DNA of 64,000 nt, taken from Aeromicrobium sp. PE09-221 (GTDB lineage Bacteria > Actinomycetota > Actinomycetes > Propionibacteriales > Nocardioidaceae). A program made the position numbers and the translations under genes. The notes beneath the pieces were generated by a model. That model searched no databases. It saw only the letters and a list, made by a program, of their open reading frames with translations, and was not told the DNA's origin. Positions 33,612 to 42,431 of the stretch are shown piece by piece (within the stretch, counting starts at the first letter, position 1; every line of letters starts with the position of its first letter). Location of the stretch: contig NZ_MIJB01000009.1 of NCBI RefSeq assembly GCF_002174305.1, positions 1 through 64,000 on the forward strand, in the 5' to 3' direction.

Positions 33612-34897
33612 CCACAGCCATCATCGGAGCGGGCATCGCCGGCCTCTTCGCGGCCCGTCGGCTCGCGGCCGCCGGAGAGGATGTCTTCCTGCTCGAAGCG
33701 ACCGAGTATCTCGGAGGCCGTACGCGAGGCGACCGTGAGTCATTGCGCTACGGTGCCGTCGCCGATCTCGGCGCCTCCTGGTTGGACCGTGGGCAGGACC
33801 GGCTCCTGGCCTTCTGCCTCGAGAACGACATCAAGCTGTCCGCCGAGGTCTCGATGTACCCGAAGGGGCCCGGCGGGCGCTACAGCGGTGCATCGATCCT
33901 GCTCGGCAATGTCGTGGTGGACGGCAAAGCGGTGGGCGAGGCGGAACGCGAGACGCTGGCGGCTGAGGTCGCTGAAGCGCTGACGGTGTCCCCACCCGGA
34001 TCAGCGGAGACGGTCGTCGCCTGGGGGCGGCGCGTCGGACTCTCCCCGGCCGCATTCGCGGCGTACACGATGCAGACGGGTTTCAATCCGGTACAGCGGC
34101 CGGCTGTCACCTCGTCCTGGCACGTGCACCCCGGCGACATCGGCCGGCTGTGCTGGCTGCTCGACGGCAGCACGGATGTCATCGCGCACCGTGCCGCCGA
34201 GGGGCTCGACATCCGTTACTCGGAGCCCGTTCGGCTGATCTCACGGGTCAGAGGCGGATACCGGCTCACGACCGATCACGGGGAGTTCACGGCCGACGAC
34301 GTCGTCGTGACCGCCTCCGTCCAGGCGACTCGGAGGATCGGCTTCGAACCGGTCCTCCCGGAGTGGAAGCGCGAAGCGCTCCTGCAATCGCCGATGACCC
34401 AAGGGGGGAAGATCGTCGGCCAGTATCGAGACGGTCAGCGGATCTGGGACGCAGCAGGGCCGTCGGTGCTGACCGACACCACCGCGGCGATGTTCTGGCT
34501 CAAGCGCACCGGCGAGGACACGGTGACGGTGCTGGGCACGATGCCGGACACCGGCGACGGTCTCCTCGACGATCATGAGGCTGCGCTCTCGCTGCTCGAC
34601 CGGCAGGTCGAGGCGGCCGCCGGTCTGATCCCGGTACGCATCGGCGGCATCGTGCAGAACTGGACGCGGGAAGAGTTCTTCGGAGGAGTCGTGAGCTCCC
34701 AGGCGGGAGGTGTCGCACGCCGGGTCGTGATGGCGGCGCCGGTCGGCGGCATCCATTTCGCGGGGGAGGCGACCGGTGCGCGATGGGCGACCGCGATGGA
34801 AGGTGCGGCTCGCTCCGGGGAGCGTGCGGCCGACGAGATCCTGCAGAAGCGTTGGGCGCGTGCCGGTGCGGCGCGTGGCGCGCCGGTCCGCCGCTGA
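33608..34897 (+). CDS. FAD-dependent amine oxidase, pair 2 subunit B
   Basis: 429 aa, paralogue of the 23351-24631 protein: TAIIGAGIAGLFAARRLAAA, LEATEYLGGRTRG, SSWHVHPGDIGRLCWLLDGS, IGFEPVLPEWKREALLQSPM, GGIHFAGEATGARWATAMEG. The invariant SSWHVHPGD segment is specific to subunit B in both pairs. In pair 2 no DapB-like gene follows; the next gene is a transporter 132 bp away. Substrate unknown. Confidence 0.9.
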   Translation: MTTAIIGAGIAGLFAARRLAAAGEDVFLLEATEYLGGRTRGDRESLRYGAVADLGASWLDRGQDRLLAFCLENDIKLSAEVSMYPKGPGGRYSGASILLGNVVVDGKAVGEAERETLAAEVAEALTVSPPGSAETVVAWGRRVGLSPAAFAAYTMQTGFNPVQRPAVTSSWHVHPGDIGRLCWLLDGSTDVIAHRAAEGLDIRYSEPVRLISRVRGGYRLTTDHGEFTADDVVVTASVQATRRIGFEPVLPEWKREALLQSPMTQGGKIVGQYRDGQRIWDAAGPSVLTDTTAAMFWLKRTGEDTVTVLGTMPDTGDGLLDDHEAALSLLDRQVEAAAGLIPVRIGGIVQNWTREEFFGGVVSSQAGGVARRVVMAAPVGGIHFAGEATGARWATAMEGAARSGERAADEILQKRWARAGAARGAPVRR

Positions 34898-35029
34898 GCC
34901 GAGGACCGTACGCTCCGCCGTCACCGACGTGGGATATGTGTCTGTGGTAGTCGTGGCGACCACGGATGCACATCCTCCGTCAGCGAGTACGCGGGATGTG
35001 GTTCGGTGCCCGGAATGCGGTCGTAGGCC

Positions 35030-35962
35030 ATGAGCGGGGCGCGGGACACCTGGACGGGGGTCGCCCTCGTGATGATCTCGACGGCGATCTTCGGCTCCAT
35101 CCCCGCCGTCGTCACCTTCCTCCGTGACGACATGCCCTTGGTCGATGTGCTGACGTATCGGGGGCTGCTTGCCGGAGCGATGCTCTTCGCGCTGTCGATG
35201 CTCGTCGACCGCGTGCGACGCGGACGGGCTCGACCCGTCCTGCGCAGCTACCGGTGGCGTCGTCGCAACGCCGGACTCATCGTCGGCGTGCTGCTCTATG
35301 CCCCTCAGCTGATGCTCTTCTACACGGCCTTCGACTACATCGAGACCTCCCTGGCGGTCGCCCTAGGCTACATCTACCCGACGATCGTCCTGTTTCTGGT
35401 CGCCATCCGCGGAGGACGGCTGCCCTCGCCACGGGAGCTCGGGCTCGCGTTCATGGCGCTTGCCGGCATCGTCGCCCTCACGAATCCGGTCTCGGGCGCG
35501 ATGGTCGATGGGATCGGCATCGTCCTGGTCTTCGTGGCGGCGGTCTTCTATGCGCTGTACGTGGTGGTCGCGGGGGATCTCGTCGCCGACCTGCCGCCGC
35601 TGCGGGTGGGCGGTCAGGTGTCGGTCGGCGTGGGCCTCGCGACGGCGGGGTACGGGATGCTCAGCGGAACCCTGGGTCTTCCGACGGCCGCGTCGGCGTG
35701 GCTGATGCTGCTGGTCCAGGCCGGGATGCTCACAGCGGCCGTGGCGACCTACTACCTCGGCTTGGTCCGCCTCGGCGCCAGCACGACCTCGCTCATCGAC
35801 TGCGCTCAACCGCTCTTCGCCGTGGTGGTCGGATCGTGGCTCCTGGCCGAGCAGCTGGTGGCGCTGCAGTTCATCGGTCTGGCCCTGGTCACGCTGTCGG
35901 TGGCGCTTACCACGGCGCTCGCCCATCGTCGTCTGGCCATGCCCTTCGCCGACCCGCCCTGA
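35030..35962 (+). CDS. EamA/DMT-family membrane transporter
   Basis: 310 aa, ten predicted membrane helices in two EamA repeats (first: IFGSIPAVVTFLRDDMPLVD ... LAVALGYIYPTIVLFLVAIR; second: GIGIVLVFVAAVFYALYVVV ... STTSLIDCAQPLFAVVVGSW). Drug/metabolite transporters of this type usually export amino acids or amines. It could expel an intermediate or toxic imine product of the island. Ends 8 nt before a hairpin terminator. Confidence 0.88.
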   Translation: MSGARDTWTGVALVMISTAIFGSIPAVVTFLRDDMPLVDVLTYRGLLAGAMLFALSMLVDRVRRGRARPVLRSYRWRRRNAGLIVGVLLYAPQLMLFYTAFDYIETSLAVALGYIYPTIVLFLVAIRGGRLPSPRELGLAFMALAGIVALTNPVSGAMVDGIGIVLVFVAAVFYALYVVVAGDLVADLPPLRVGGQVSVGVGLATAGYGMLSGTLGLPTAASAWLMLLVQAGMLTAAVATYYLGLVRLGASTTSLIDCAQPLFAVVVGSWLLAEQLVALQFIGLALVTLSVALTTALAHRRLAMPFADPP

Positions 35963-35970
35963 CACGACAG

Positions 35971-36014
35971 TGCCCCGTGCAGGAGTCCACGAAGGGACCG
36001 GCCTGCACGGGGCA
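35971..36014. terminator. Bidirectional hairpin terminator
   Basis: TGCCCCGTGCAGG (35971-35983) and CCTGCACGGGGCA (36002-36014): perfect 13-bp stem between convergent genes. Confidence 0.75.
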
Positions 36015-36048
36015 TCGGCGTCGCGGCATCAGCAGGCGACGTCCCGCC

Positions 36049-37200
36049 TCACATCGCCTCGATGGACACCTCGAGCCGGGGCTTGCCGTCCAGGTCGGCC
36101 GCGAAGGGCTCCAGCCGCTCGAAGAAGATGTTCGGATCGAGTGCCCCTTCGGGAGCATGCACGCCCGTGTTCAGAGCCTCGCCGCGCGCGAGCATGCCGG
36201 CCGCGATTGCGAGAGGAACGCAGGTGATCTCGCCCATTTCTCCCTCGGGAAGGACATTGGTCGTCACCGCGACTCGCGTCGCAGCGCCGTCCTTGGTGCC
36301 CTCGGCATAGGCGAAGACACCGGGGAACGCCGGGATCTCACCGGCCTCCGGCCAGCGGCGACCTGGGGACAGGAGGAACTCCTTGCTGCCCTGTGCGACA
36401 TCGATCTCGCCATCGCGTACGCGATCGCGCACGGCCCGAGCCGCCTCGATCAGACCGGGCCGGGCGAACATGATGTTGTAGGAGTTGGTGATGTCGGGGA
36501 AGGCACGGGGGAGCGTGATCGGCTCGGGGTGCCCGCACGTCCACACCTGGCCCGGTCCGATCCCGGGATAGACGATCTCGAAGGTCTCCAAGGCCTCCGC
36601 CATCTCATAGCGGCCATCGCGCCACAGACGGATCGGCTCGGCGAGGTTGTGGATCCAGTGGTCGATCGCGGCACTCGGCTGCGCCTCCTCCGGAGTCGCC
36701 GGCACCGGGGGAACGCCGGAGCCGCCTCGCCAGACGGTATGGAGGCTCTCGACCGCGTCCAGCTCGGCATGGGCAGCCGAGGCGAGCAGATTCGAGATAC
36801 CCGGGGAAGCGCCGATGCCGATGACCGCCGTGATGCCAGCATCACGTGCGGCCTCGTCGAGGTCGAGCATCGCCAGGGTGGGCTCCCAATCATCGGCGAT
36901 ATCGGCATAGTGCTTCCCGGCCGCGATCGCGGCCTCGAGTACCGGGGGGCCGTAGAGATAGAACGGGCCCACGGTGTTGAGGACGATATCGGCCTTCGAG
37001 ACCGCGTCCAGCAGAGAGTCCTTGTCGGTGATGTCGAGCGAGACGGCGGAGGCCTTCGAGCCGATCTTGTCGGCCAGTGTCTGGGCGCGATCGATATCTC
37101 GATCGGCGATGATGAGCTGGGTGACGACGGGGTCGATGGCCACGGTCTCGCAGGCCACCTGTCCCATGTCCCCGGCGCCGCCGACGACGATGATCTTCAT
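36049..37200 (-). CDS. Saccharopine dehydrogenase-like protein, copy 2
   Basis: 383 aa: IIVVGGAGDMGQVACETVAI, IIADRDIDRAQTLADKI, DIVLNTVGPFYLYGPPVLEA, YADIADDWEPTLAMLDLDEA, GIGASPGISNLLASAAHAEL. Aligns end to end with the protein at 28386-29546, including GHPEPITLPRxFP and NTGVHAPE. Carboxynorspermidine/saccharopine-type NAD(P)H-dependent imine chemistry is expected. Preceded by an island motif 119 bp upstream. Confidence 0.82.
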   Translation of the reverse strand: MKIIVVGGAGDMGQVACETVAIDPVVTQLIIADRDIDRAQTLADKIGSKASAVSLDITDKDSLLDAVSKADIVLNTVGPFYLYGPPVLEAAIAAGKHYADIADDWEPTLAMLDLDEAARDAGITAVIGIGASPGISNLLASAAHAELDAVESLHTVWRGGSGVPPVPATPEEAQPSAAIDHWIHNLAEPIRLWRDGRYEMAEALETFEIVYPGIGPGQVWTCGHPEPITLPRAFPDITNSYNIMFARPGLIEAARAVRDRVRDGEIDVAQGSKEFLLSPGRRWPEAGEIPAFPGVFAYAEGTKDGAATRVAVTTNVLPEGEMGEITCVPLAIAAGMLARGEALNTGVHAPEGALDPNIFFERLEPFAADLDGKPRLEVSIEAM

Positions 37201-37318
37201 GGGTGCTCTCCTTCGGTGTGCGGTGCCCCGCGCAGTGATGCGACCATCGGCCGCCGGTCGGGGATGACGTCAGCACATCGCAGAGAGAGGCGAGATCAGG
37301 GATTCCGGCGGGGATCGA

Positions 37319-37331
37319 GCCCGATCGGGGG
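37319..37331 (-). promoter_or_regulatory. Island motif copy CCCCCGATCGGGC
   Basis: Minus-strand copy, full consensus match, 119 bp upstream of the saccharopine-dehydrogenase-like gene copy 2. Confidence 0.6.
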
Positions 37332-37369
37332 AGTGCGTTCGGCTCCCCCGCGAGCCGAGCCCGGCAGAG

Positions 37370-37990
37370 TCATCTCTCGGTGGTCATGCGCAGCGCGAGC
37401 TCGGCGTAGTACGCGCCCACCTGTTCCGCGTCGAGGCGCCCGTGGTCGCGGAACCAGGTGAAAACGTATTCGCACATATTCGAAATGGCGAAGGAGGTGA
37501 CCGCCAGATTCTCGATCACGAAGGAACCCTCGTCGACTCCCTGCTGAAGGATCTCTCTCAGCAGATTGACATAAGGCTTGCCGGTCTGGATCAGCTCTCG
37601 CTGGTCCTCAAGGCTCAGCGAGGAGGCGAGGCTCGCGTAACCGAAATTGCTCCGGGCGTCGGGCGAGGTCAGCTGCATGGCCGCATAGGCCTGTACATAG
37701 TCGGCCAGACGTTCCTCGGCGGTGCCGTCGCCGACCGCGGCGGCGAGGTCGGCATAGGAGTTCAGATAGACCGCGTGGAGGACCTCGCGGAGGAGGTCGA
37801 GCTTCGAGGGGAAGTGCCAGTAGATATTGGCTGGCGTCATGCCCGCTTCCTTGGCGATCTTCGTGATCGATGTGCCCTCATAACCGAACTGCCGGAAGAA
37901 ACGTGTGGCCGCGGCCAGGATCCGTTCCCGCGCGGGGCTTTCCTCATCGATGAGAGCGGCCGATCCGACGGCTCGGGGAGTGCTGACCAT
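37370..37990 (-). CDS. TetR-family regulator, paralogue of the one at 15.5-16.1 kb
   Basis: 206 aa: ILAAATRFFRQFGYEGTSIT then KIAKEAGMTPANIYWHFPSK; C-terminal CEYVFTWFRDHGRLDAEQVG. Nearly collinear with the TetR at 15493-16119, including SNFGYAxLASSLS. Divergent from the PotBCA-type transport operon, with two island motifs in the gap. The duplicate pair may recognise the same site. Confidence 0.9.
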   Translation of the reverse strand: MVSTPRAVGSAALIDEESPARERILAAATRFFRQFGYEGTSITKIAKEAGMTPANIYWHFPSKLDLLREVLHAVYLNSYADLAAAVGDGTAEERLADYVQAYAAMQLTSPDARSNFGYASLASSLSLEDQRELIQTGKPYVNLLREILQQGVDEGSFVIENLAVTSFAISNMCEYVFTWFRDHGRLDAEQVGAYYAELALRMTTER

Positions 37991-38026
37991 TCGGCGAGCC
38001 TAGTGAAAAAACGTAGTCGGCAGCGT

Positions 38027-38040
38027 CCCCCACCCGGGTA
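38027..38040 (+). promoter_or_regulatory. Island motif copy CCCCCACCCGGGTA
   Basis: Between the TetR gene and the ABC permease operon, 37 bp from the TetR start. Full consensus match. Confidence 0.65.
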
Positions 38041-38074
38041 TAGTTCAGGACCTGAGGGCGCCGGTCCGGGCCAT

Positions 38075-38087
38075 CCCCCAGGTGGGT
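38075..38087 (+). promoter_or_regulatory. Island motif copy CCCCCAGGTGGGT
   Basis: Second copy in the same gap, 127 bp upstream of the permease start; centre-to-centre distance to the first copy is close to 48 bp. Confidence 0.65.
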
Positions 38088-38213
38088 CCTGTCCTCGGAT
38101 CGGGCTATGAGCTCCCTCGCCTTCTCCCTAGATTGACGTGCACCGGCAGGACCGCCGACGAGGTGTGCCGCTCGGTCCGAATGGTTGCAGCGGAGGGAGT
38201 CGAGGAGCGTGCT

Positions 38214-39137
38214 ATGTCAGTCTCAGTGACCGCGACGGATGAGTCGCCAGATGCACAGACCGCGCGCGGTCGGCCCTCCATCGTCCGACGGCTGTCACGC
38301 CGCCCGACGACACTGCTGATCTGGTTGCCGCTGCTGCTGCTGGCGGTCTGCTTCGCGTATCCGCTGCTGCAGATGTTCCGGCTGAGCTTCACCGATTTCG
38401 TGGGATCGACCTCGGGAGTCTTCGGTAACTATCTGTGGTTCCTTGGCACCGACACCCAGATGACGATCCTGAGGCGGACCTTCGCGGTCGCGGGATGGGT
38501 CACGCTGATGTGCTTGATCCTCGGATTCCCCTATGCCTATCTCATGACCATCGTCGGTCCGCGTATGCGTCTGCTGATGGTCGGGGTGGTGCTTCTGCCC
38601 TTCTGGTCGAATCTGGTGGTCCGGACCTTCGCCTGGGTGATCCTGCTCCGCGACTCCGGACCGGTTCAGAGCCTGCTCCACGCCATCGGTATCGACGATC
38701 TGCGTCTCCTGGGCAATACGGTGGGCGTCACCATCGGAGCCACGCAGGTCCTCCTGCCCTTTCTGATCCTGCCGTTGTATGCAGCTCTCTCGGGGATCGA
38801 CCGGAGTCTTCTCACCGCCGCTCACAGTCTCGGTGCCCGGCCAGCTGTCGCGTTCGTCAAGGTGTATCTGCCGCTCGCGGTGCCAGGGATCCTCGCCGGC
38901 ACCTCGATCGTGTTCATCCTGACCCTCGGGTTCTACTTCACCCCGGCGCTGCTCGGCAGCCCGCGCAACAGCCTGGTGGCCCAGCAGATCGTGACCCAGG
39001 TCAGCGAACTGCTCGCCTTCGGACGGGGGAGCGCCATCGCCTTCGTCGTCTTGATCATCACCTTCGTCGTCCTCGGACTGGTGGGGCTGGTGACCCGACG
39101 GTATCGGCGTTCCTTCGAGACGGGGTTGGATCTGTGA
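38214..39137 (+). CDS. ABC transporter permease, PotB type
   Basis: 307 aa, six membrane helices (first: LIWLPLLLLAVCFAYPLLQM). The coupling loop TAAHSLGARPAVAFVKVYLP has the EAA-like AxxLGAxP pattern. PotB-like permeases form half of the channel for polyamines and related cationic or betaine solutes. The ATG at 38214 follows GAGGAG; an upstream ATG at 38082 is unsupported and would cover a motif site. First gene of a three-gene operon. Confidence 0.92.
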   Translation: MSVSVTATDESPDAQTARGRPSIVRRLSRRPTTLLIWLPLLLLAVCFAYPLLQMFRLSFTDFVGSTSGVFGNYLWFLGTDTQMTILRRTFAVAGWVTLMCLILGFPYAYLMTIVGPRMRLLMVGVVLLPFWSNLVVRTFAWVILLRDSGPVQSLLHAIGIDDLRLLGNTVGVTIGATQVLLPFLILPLYAALSGIDRSLLTAAHSLGARPAVAFVKVYLPLAVPGILAGTSIVFILTLGFYFTPALLGSPRNSLVAQQIVTQVSELLAFGRGSAIAFVVLIITFVVLGLVGLVTRRYRRSFETGLDL

Positions 39138-39931
39138 ACACCTTCAAATGGAGCTCGTCGCGCGTCCTCCTGGTCGGCTTCTGCGGACTCGTCGGCGTGC
39201 TGTTGATGGGCCCGACCCTCATTGTCGTGCCGCTGAGTTTCACCTCCGAGAAGAGCTTCCGGTTCCCTCCGGAGGGATGGTCGACCCAGTGGTACGAGAA
39301 CTTCTTCACTGACCCCAATTGGTACGAGTCGGCACTGCTCTCCGTCCGCGTGGGGCTCGCCGTGGCCGTCCTGGCGACGGTGCTGGGGACCGCGGCGGCG
39401 GTGGCACTGTCGACTGGTCGTGGCGCGTGGCGCGGACCCGCGAACGGCTTCATGCTCGCGCCGATGATCGTGCCTGGCGTGATCACCGCGGTCGGTATCT
39501 ACTATGTGTTCTTGAACTTCGGCCTGACCCAGGGGTTCTGGGGCTTCGTGCTCGCCCACACCGTGCTCGCATTGCCCTTCGTGGTGGTGGCCGTATCGGC
39601 TTCGCTCAACGGCCTCGACAAGGCACTGGTGACCGCGGCGTGGAGTCTGGGCGCGAATCGGTGGGCCGCCTTCCGGCAGATCACGCTGCCCCTCATCGCG
39701 CCAGGCATTCTCACAGGAGCACTGTTCGCCTTCTTGACGTCCTTCGACGAGGCGATCGTGTCGCTCTTCCTATCGGGACCCTTCGCGCGCACTCTTCCCA
39801 TTCAGATCTTCCAGAGCGTCACTGCCGATATCGACCCGACGATCGCGGCCGCATCGACGATGCTTCTGGCCACGACCGGGTTCTTCATGGTGGTGCTCGG
39901 TGTCATCACGGTTTCAAGGAACAGGCGGTAG
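39134..39931 (+). CDS. ABC transporter permease, PotC type
   Basis: 265 aa, six membrane helices starting VLLVGFCGLVGVLLMGPTLI, with the PotC signature PLSFTSEKSFRFPPEGWST and coupling loop TAAWSLGANRWAAFRQITLP. GTG start overlaps the PotB-type stop by 4 nt. Partner of the preceding permease. Confidence 0.92.
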   Translation: MNTFKWSSSRVLLVGFCGLVGVLLMGPTLIVVPLSFTSEKSFRFPPEGWSTQWYENFFTDPNWYESALLSVRVGLAVAVLATVLGTAAAVALSTGRGAWRGPANGFMLAPMIVPGVITAVGIYYVFLNFGLTQGFWGFVLAHTVLALPFVVVAVSASLNGLDKALVTAAWSLGANRWAAFRQITLPLIAPGILTGALFAFLTSFDEAIVSLFLSGPFARTLPIQIFQSVTADIDPTIAAASTMLLATTGFFMVVLGVITVSRNRR

Positions 39932-39936
39932 TCGAC

Positions 39937-41025
39937 ATGTCCCAACACGGTGTCGCGCTCGAGATCTCGGGTCTGACCAAGCGCTATGGCGATGTCACGG
40001 CATTGGCCGGTGTCGACCTCTCGGTCGCTCCGGGCGAGTTCATCACCTTCCTCGGTCCCAGCGGCTCTGGGAAGACCACGACCCTCAATGCGATCGCCGG
40101 CTTCATCGAGCCCGATGAGGGCACGATCGATCTCGATGGCCGATCGATCACCGGGGTACCACCGTGGAAGCGGGATATCGGGGTGGTCTTCCAGAACTAC
40201 TCCCTCTTCCCGCACATGAAGGTCTCCTCGAATGTGGCCTTCCCGCTCAGGCAGCGTCGCGTGCCGAAGCGGGAGATGGCCAAGAAGGTGGACGAGGTGC
40301 TCGAGATCGTCGGCCTGTCTCACCTGGCCGATCGCTATCCGAGGCAGCTCTCCGGGGGTCAGCAGCAGCGTGTGGCCCTGGCGCGGGCGCTGGTCTTCGG
40401 GCCTAAGCTGCTGCTGCTCGATGAGCCCCTCGGTGCGCTCGACAAGAGGCTGCGGGAGGGATTGCAGCTCGAGATCAAGCGCATCCACCGCGAGGTCGGC
40501 GTGACCTTCGTGTTCGTCACCCACGACCAGGACGAGGCATTGGTGATGTCGGACCGGATCGCGGTCTTCAACGAGGGGCATCTCGAACAGGTGGCCACCT
40601 CGCAGGAGCTCTACGAGCATCCGGAGACGCTCTTCGCCGCACAGTTCCTGGGGGACTCCAATGTCATCCACGGAACACTCGAGAGCCGCGGGGATCGTCA
40701 CGCCCTGCGGGTCGGCGACCGGGCCTTCGAGGTGATGGATCCTCGCGGTGCCGCGCCGGGATCCGAGGCGGCGATCATGATCCGCCCCGAGGATCTGGTC
40801 GTCCGTCCCGTCGATCGCGAGTCTCCCGTGGACCACGACGGCAAGACGACCCCCGCCGAGGTCACCGAGGTCATCTACCTCGGCGGGCGTCGCCGGATCG
40901 TGCTCTCGGCTCTCGGCCAGGAGTTCATCGCCGATGAGATGTCCAGTGTGCACGATCACAAGCCCGGCGACTCCGTCGTCGTCACCTGGTCGATGGGACA
41001 GGCTCGGCTGGTGTCGACGGATTGA
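39937..41025 (+). CDS. ABC transporter ATP-binding protein, PotA type
   Basis: 362 aa. ABC domain: Walker A GPSGSGKTTTLNAI, signature LSGGQQQRVALARAL, Walker B LLLLDEPLGALD, H-loop FVTHDQDEA. The C-terminal part (residues about 245-362; IMIRPEDL, VIYLGGRRRIVL) is a TOBE domain typical of PotA/MalK. ATG 5 nt after the PotC-type stop. Energises uptake for the binding lipoproteins of the island. Confidence 0.93.
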   Translation: MSQHGVALEISGLTKRYGDVTALAGVDLSVAPGEFITFLGPSGSGKTTTLNAIAGFIEPDEGTIDLDGRSITGVPPWKRDIGVVFQNYSLFPHMKVSSNVAFPLRQRRVPKREMAKKVDEVLEIVGLSHLADRYPRQLSGGQQQRVALARALVFGPKLLLLDEPLGALDKRLREGLQLEIKRIHREVGVTFVFVTHDQDEALVMSDRIAVFNEGHLEQVATSQELYEHPETLFAAQFLGDSNVIHGTLESRGDRHALRVGDRAFEVMDPRGAAPGSEAAIMIRPEDLVVRPVDRESPVDHDGKTTPAEVTEVIYLGGRRRIVLSALGQEFIADEMSSVHDHKPGDSVVVTWSMGQARLVSTD

Positions 41026-41040
41026 CGGCCGAACTCACCG

Positions 41041-41076
41041 GCAGCCGGCCTCCGCGATGACGCGGAGGCCGGCTGC
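41041..41076 (+). terminator. Hairpin terminator after transport operon
   Basis: GCAGCCGGCCTCCGCG (41041-41056) and CGCGGAGGCCGGCTGC (41061-41076): perfect 16-bp stem, ATGA loop, followed by GTTTC. Confidence 0.8.
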
Positions 41077-41091
41077 GTTTCGGTGGGACCT

Positions 41092-41104
41092 CCCCCAGGC
41101 GGGT
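41092..41104 (+). promoter_or_regulatory. Island motif copy CCCCCAGGCGGGT
   Basis: Plus-strand copy 109 bp upstream of binding lipoprotein copy 2, directly after the terminator; the lipoprotein therefore has its own promoter. Confidence 0.65.
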
Positions 41105-41213
41105 GGCAACAGCTTCGAGAGGCGGATGGACGATGTCGATCGCCGTAGTTTCGTAGCACCTCACCGGCGCGATCCCCACCCGCACGACACGCGCCCTCTC
41201 GATTGGAGCCCCT

Positions 41214-42293
41214 ATGAAACGAAAGAGCGCGATCCGCGTAGTGATCGCCGCGACCTGTCTCGGACTGGCGACGGCCGCCTGCGGCGGCGGGGCGGGGGGT
41301 GGATCGGATGATCAGCAGCTCGACGGTGACAAGTTCGTCTTCGTCAACTGGGGTGGGCAGGCGACGGAGGCCGCGACCAAGGGCTGGCTGGAACCATTCG
41401 CCGAGGAGACCGGCGCTTCCTTCGTGACCGACAGTCCGACCGACAACGCGAAGATCAGGGCGATGGTCGAGAGCGGTCAGGTCACCTGGGATGTGGTGGA
41501 CAACGACATCGGCGTCGGCATGAGCAACTGCGGCACGTTGTTCGAGGAGCTGCCCGAGGACTTCGACATGGGGGAGATCGATCCGCAGTACATCACCGAC
41601 GACTGTTCGGTGCCGATCATCGTGCAGGCCGTCGGGCTGATCTACAACAAGGACACGTACGGCGACAATCCCCCGACCGAGACGGCGGACTTCCTCGACA
41701 CTAAGAACTACCCGGGCAAGCGGGTCCTCTGGAACTATCCGACGGGAACGGTCGAGCCGCTGCTCGCCGCCGACGGTGCGGGTCCGGAGGAGATCTTCCC
41801 GGTGGACTGGGCGCGGGTCGAGGGGATTCTCAACGGCCTCGGCGGTGATCTCGATCTCAAGGAGACGCTGGCACAGGTCTCCGACACTGTCGAGTCGGGC
41901 GACTTCTCCATGTGCTTGTGCTATCTGGGCCGCTTCGCCTCGGCTCCGGAGGAGGTGCAGGAGAAGCTGGGTATTGTCTGGGACAAGACCTATCTCGCCT
42001 GGGACGGCGCCTATGTGGTCAAGGGGTCGAAAAACAAGGATGCTGCCTTCGAGTTCCTTCAGTTCCTGGCTACAAAGAAGGGGCAAGCCGGATTCTCGAA
42101 GCACCTGGCGTACAGCCCCACTACGAAGGACAGCCTGGAAGGCGGCGGAGTCGACGTCTCCGAGGAGTTCGAGCGGTGGCTGCCGGACTTCAACGAGGAC
42201 AAGATCAATGTCCGTTATCCCTATGACTTCGCCTACTGGTCGGACAATATGGACGCGATGCTCGAGGAGTGGAACCGCATCACCTCCGGCTGA
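41214..42293 (+). CDS. PotD-like ABC transporter substrate-binding lipoprotein, copy 2
   Basis: 359 aa with lipobox LATAACGG (Cys23). FVFVNWGGQATEAATKGWLE, TWDVVDNDIGVGMSNCGTLF, FPGKRVLWNYP-like YPGKRVLWNYPTGTVEPLLA, and the ending EEWNRITSG match copy 1 closely. Encoded next to the permease operon but separated by a terminator and own promoter. It is the most likely native partner of the transporter. Ligand: cationic amine or betaine-like, not determinable. Confidence 0.93.
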   Translation: MKRKSAIRVVIAATCLGLATAACGGGAGGGSDDQQLDGDKFVFVNWGGQATEAATKGWLEPFAEETGASFVTDSPTDNAKIRAMVESGQVTWDVVDNDIGVGMSNCGTLFEELPEDFDMGEIDPQYITDDCSVPIIVQAVGLIYNKDTYGDNPPTETADFLDTKNYPGKRVLWNYPTGTVEPLLAADGAGPEEIFPVDWARVEGILNGLGGDLDLKETLAQVSDTVESGDFSMCLCYLGRFASAPEEVQEKLGIVWDKTYLAWDGAYVVKGSKNKDAAFEFLQFLATKKGQAGFSKHLAYSPTTKDSLEGGGVDVSEEFERWLPDFNEDKINVRYPYDFAYWSDNMDAMLEEWNRITSG

Positions 42294-42304
42294 GGTCGCC
42301 ATCC

Positions 42305-42339
42305 ATGTGCGCCCCGAGACATCGTCTCGGGGCGCACAT
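42305..42339 (+). terminator. Rho-independent-like terminator
   Basis: ATGTGCGCCCCGAGAC (42305-42320) and GTCTCGGGGCGCACAT (42324-42339): perfect 16-bp stem with a 3-nt loop, followed by CTGTTTCC. Confidence 0.85.
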
Positions 42340-42363
42340 CTGTTTCCTGGCGGGGCGGGTAAT

Positions 42364-42376
42364 CCCCTGATCGGGC
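42364..42376 (+). promoter_or_regulatory. Island motif copy CCCCTGATCGGGC
   Basis: Plus-strand copy 56 bp upstream of acyl-CoA ligase copy 2; one deviation (T for C) from the C-run. Confidence 0.5.
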
Positions 42377-42431
42377 GTGAAGCGGCCGAATCGGTCCCGG
42401 CAGGCCGGGCTCACCGAGGATGGTGTGACCC

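Noticed and set aside
35254-37461. 735-aa open frame on the plus strand across the EamA and saccharopine-dehydrogenase-like genes
   Set aside because: Overlaps two well-supported genes and a terminator; composition is that of a shadow frame.
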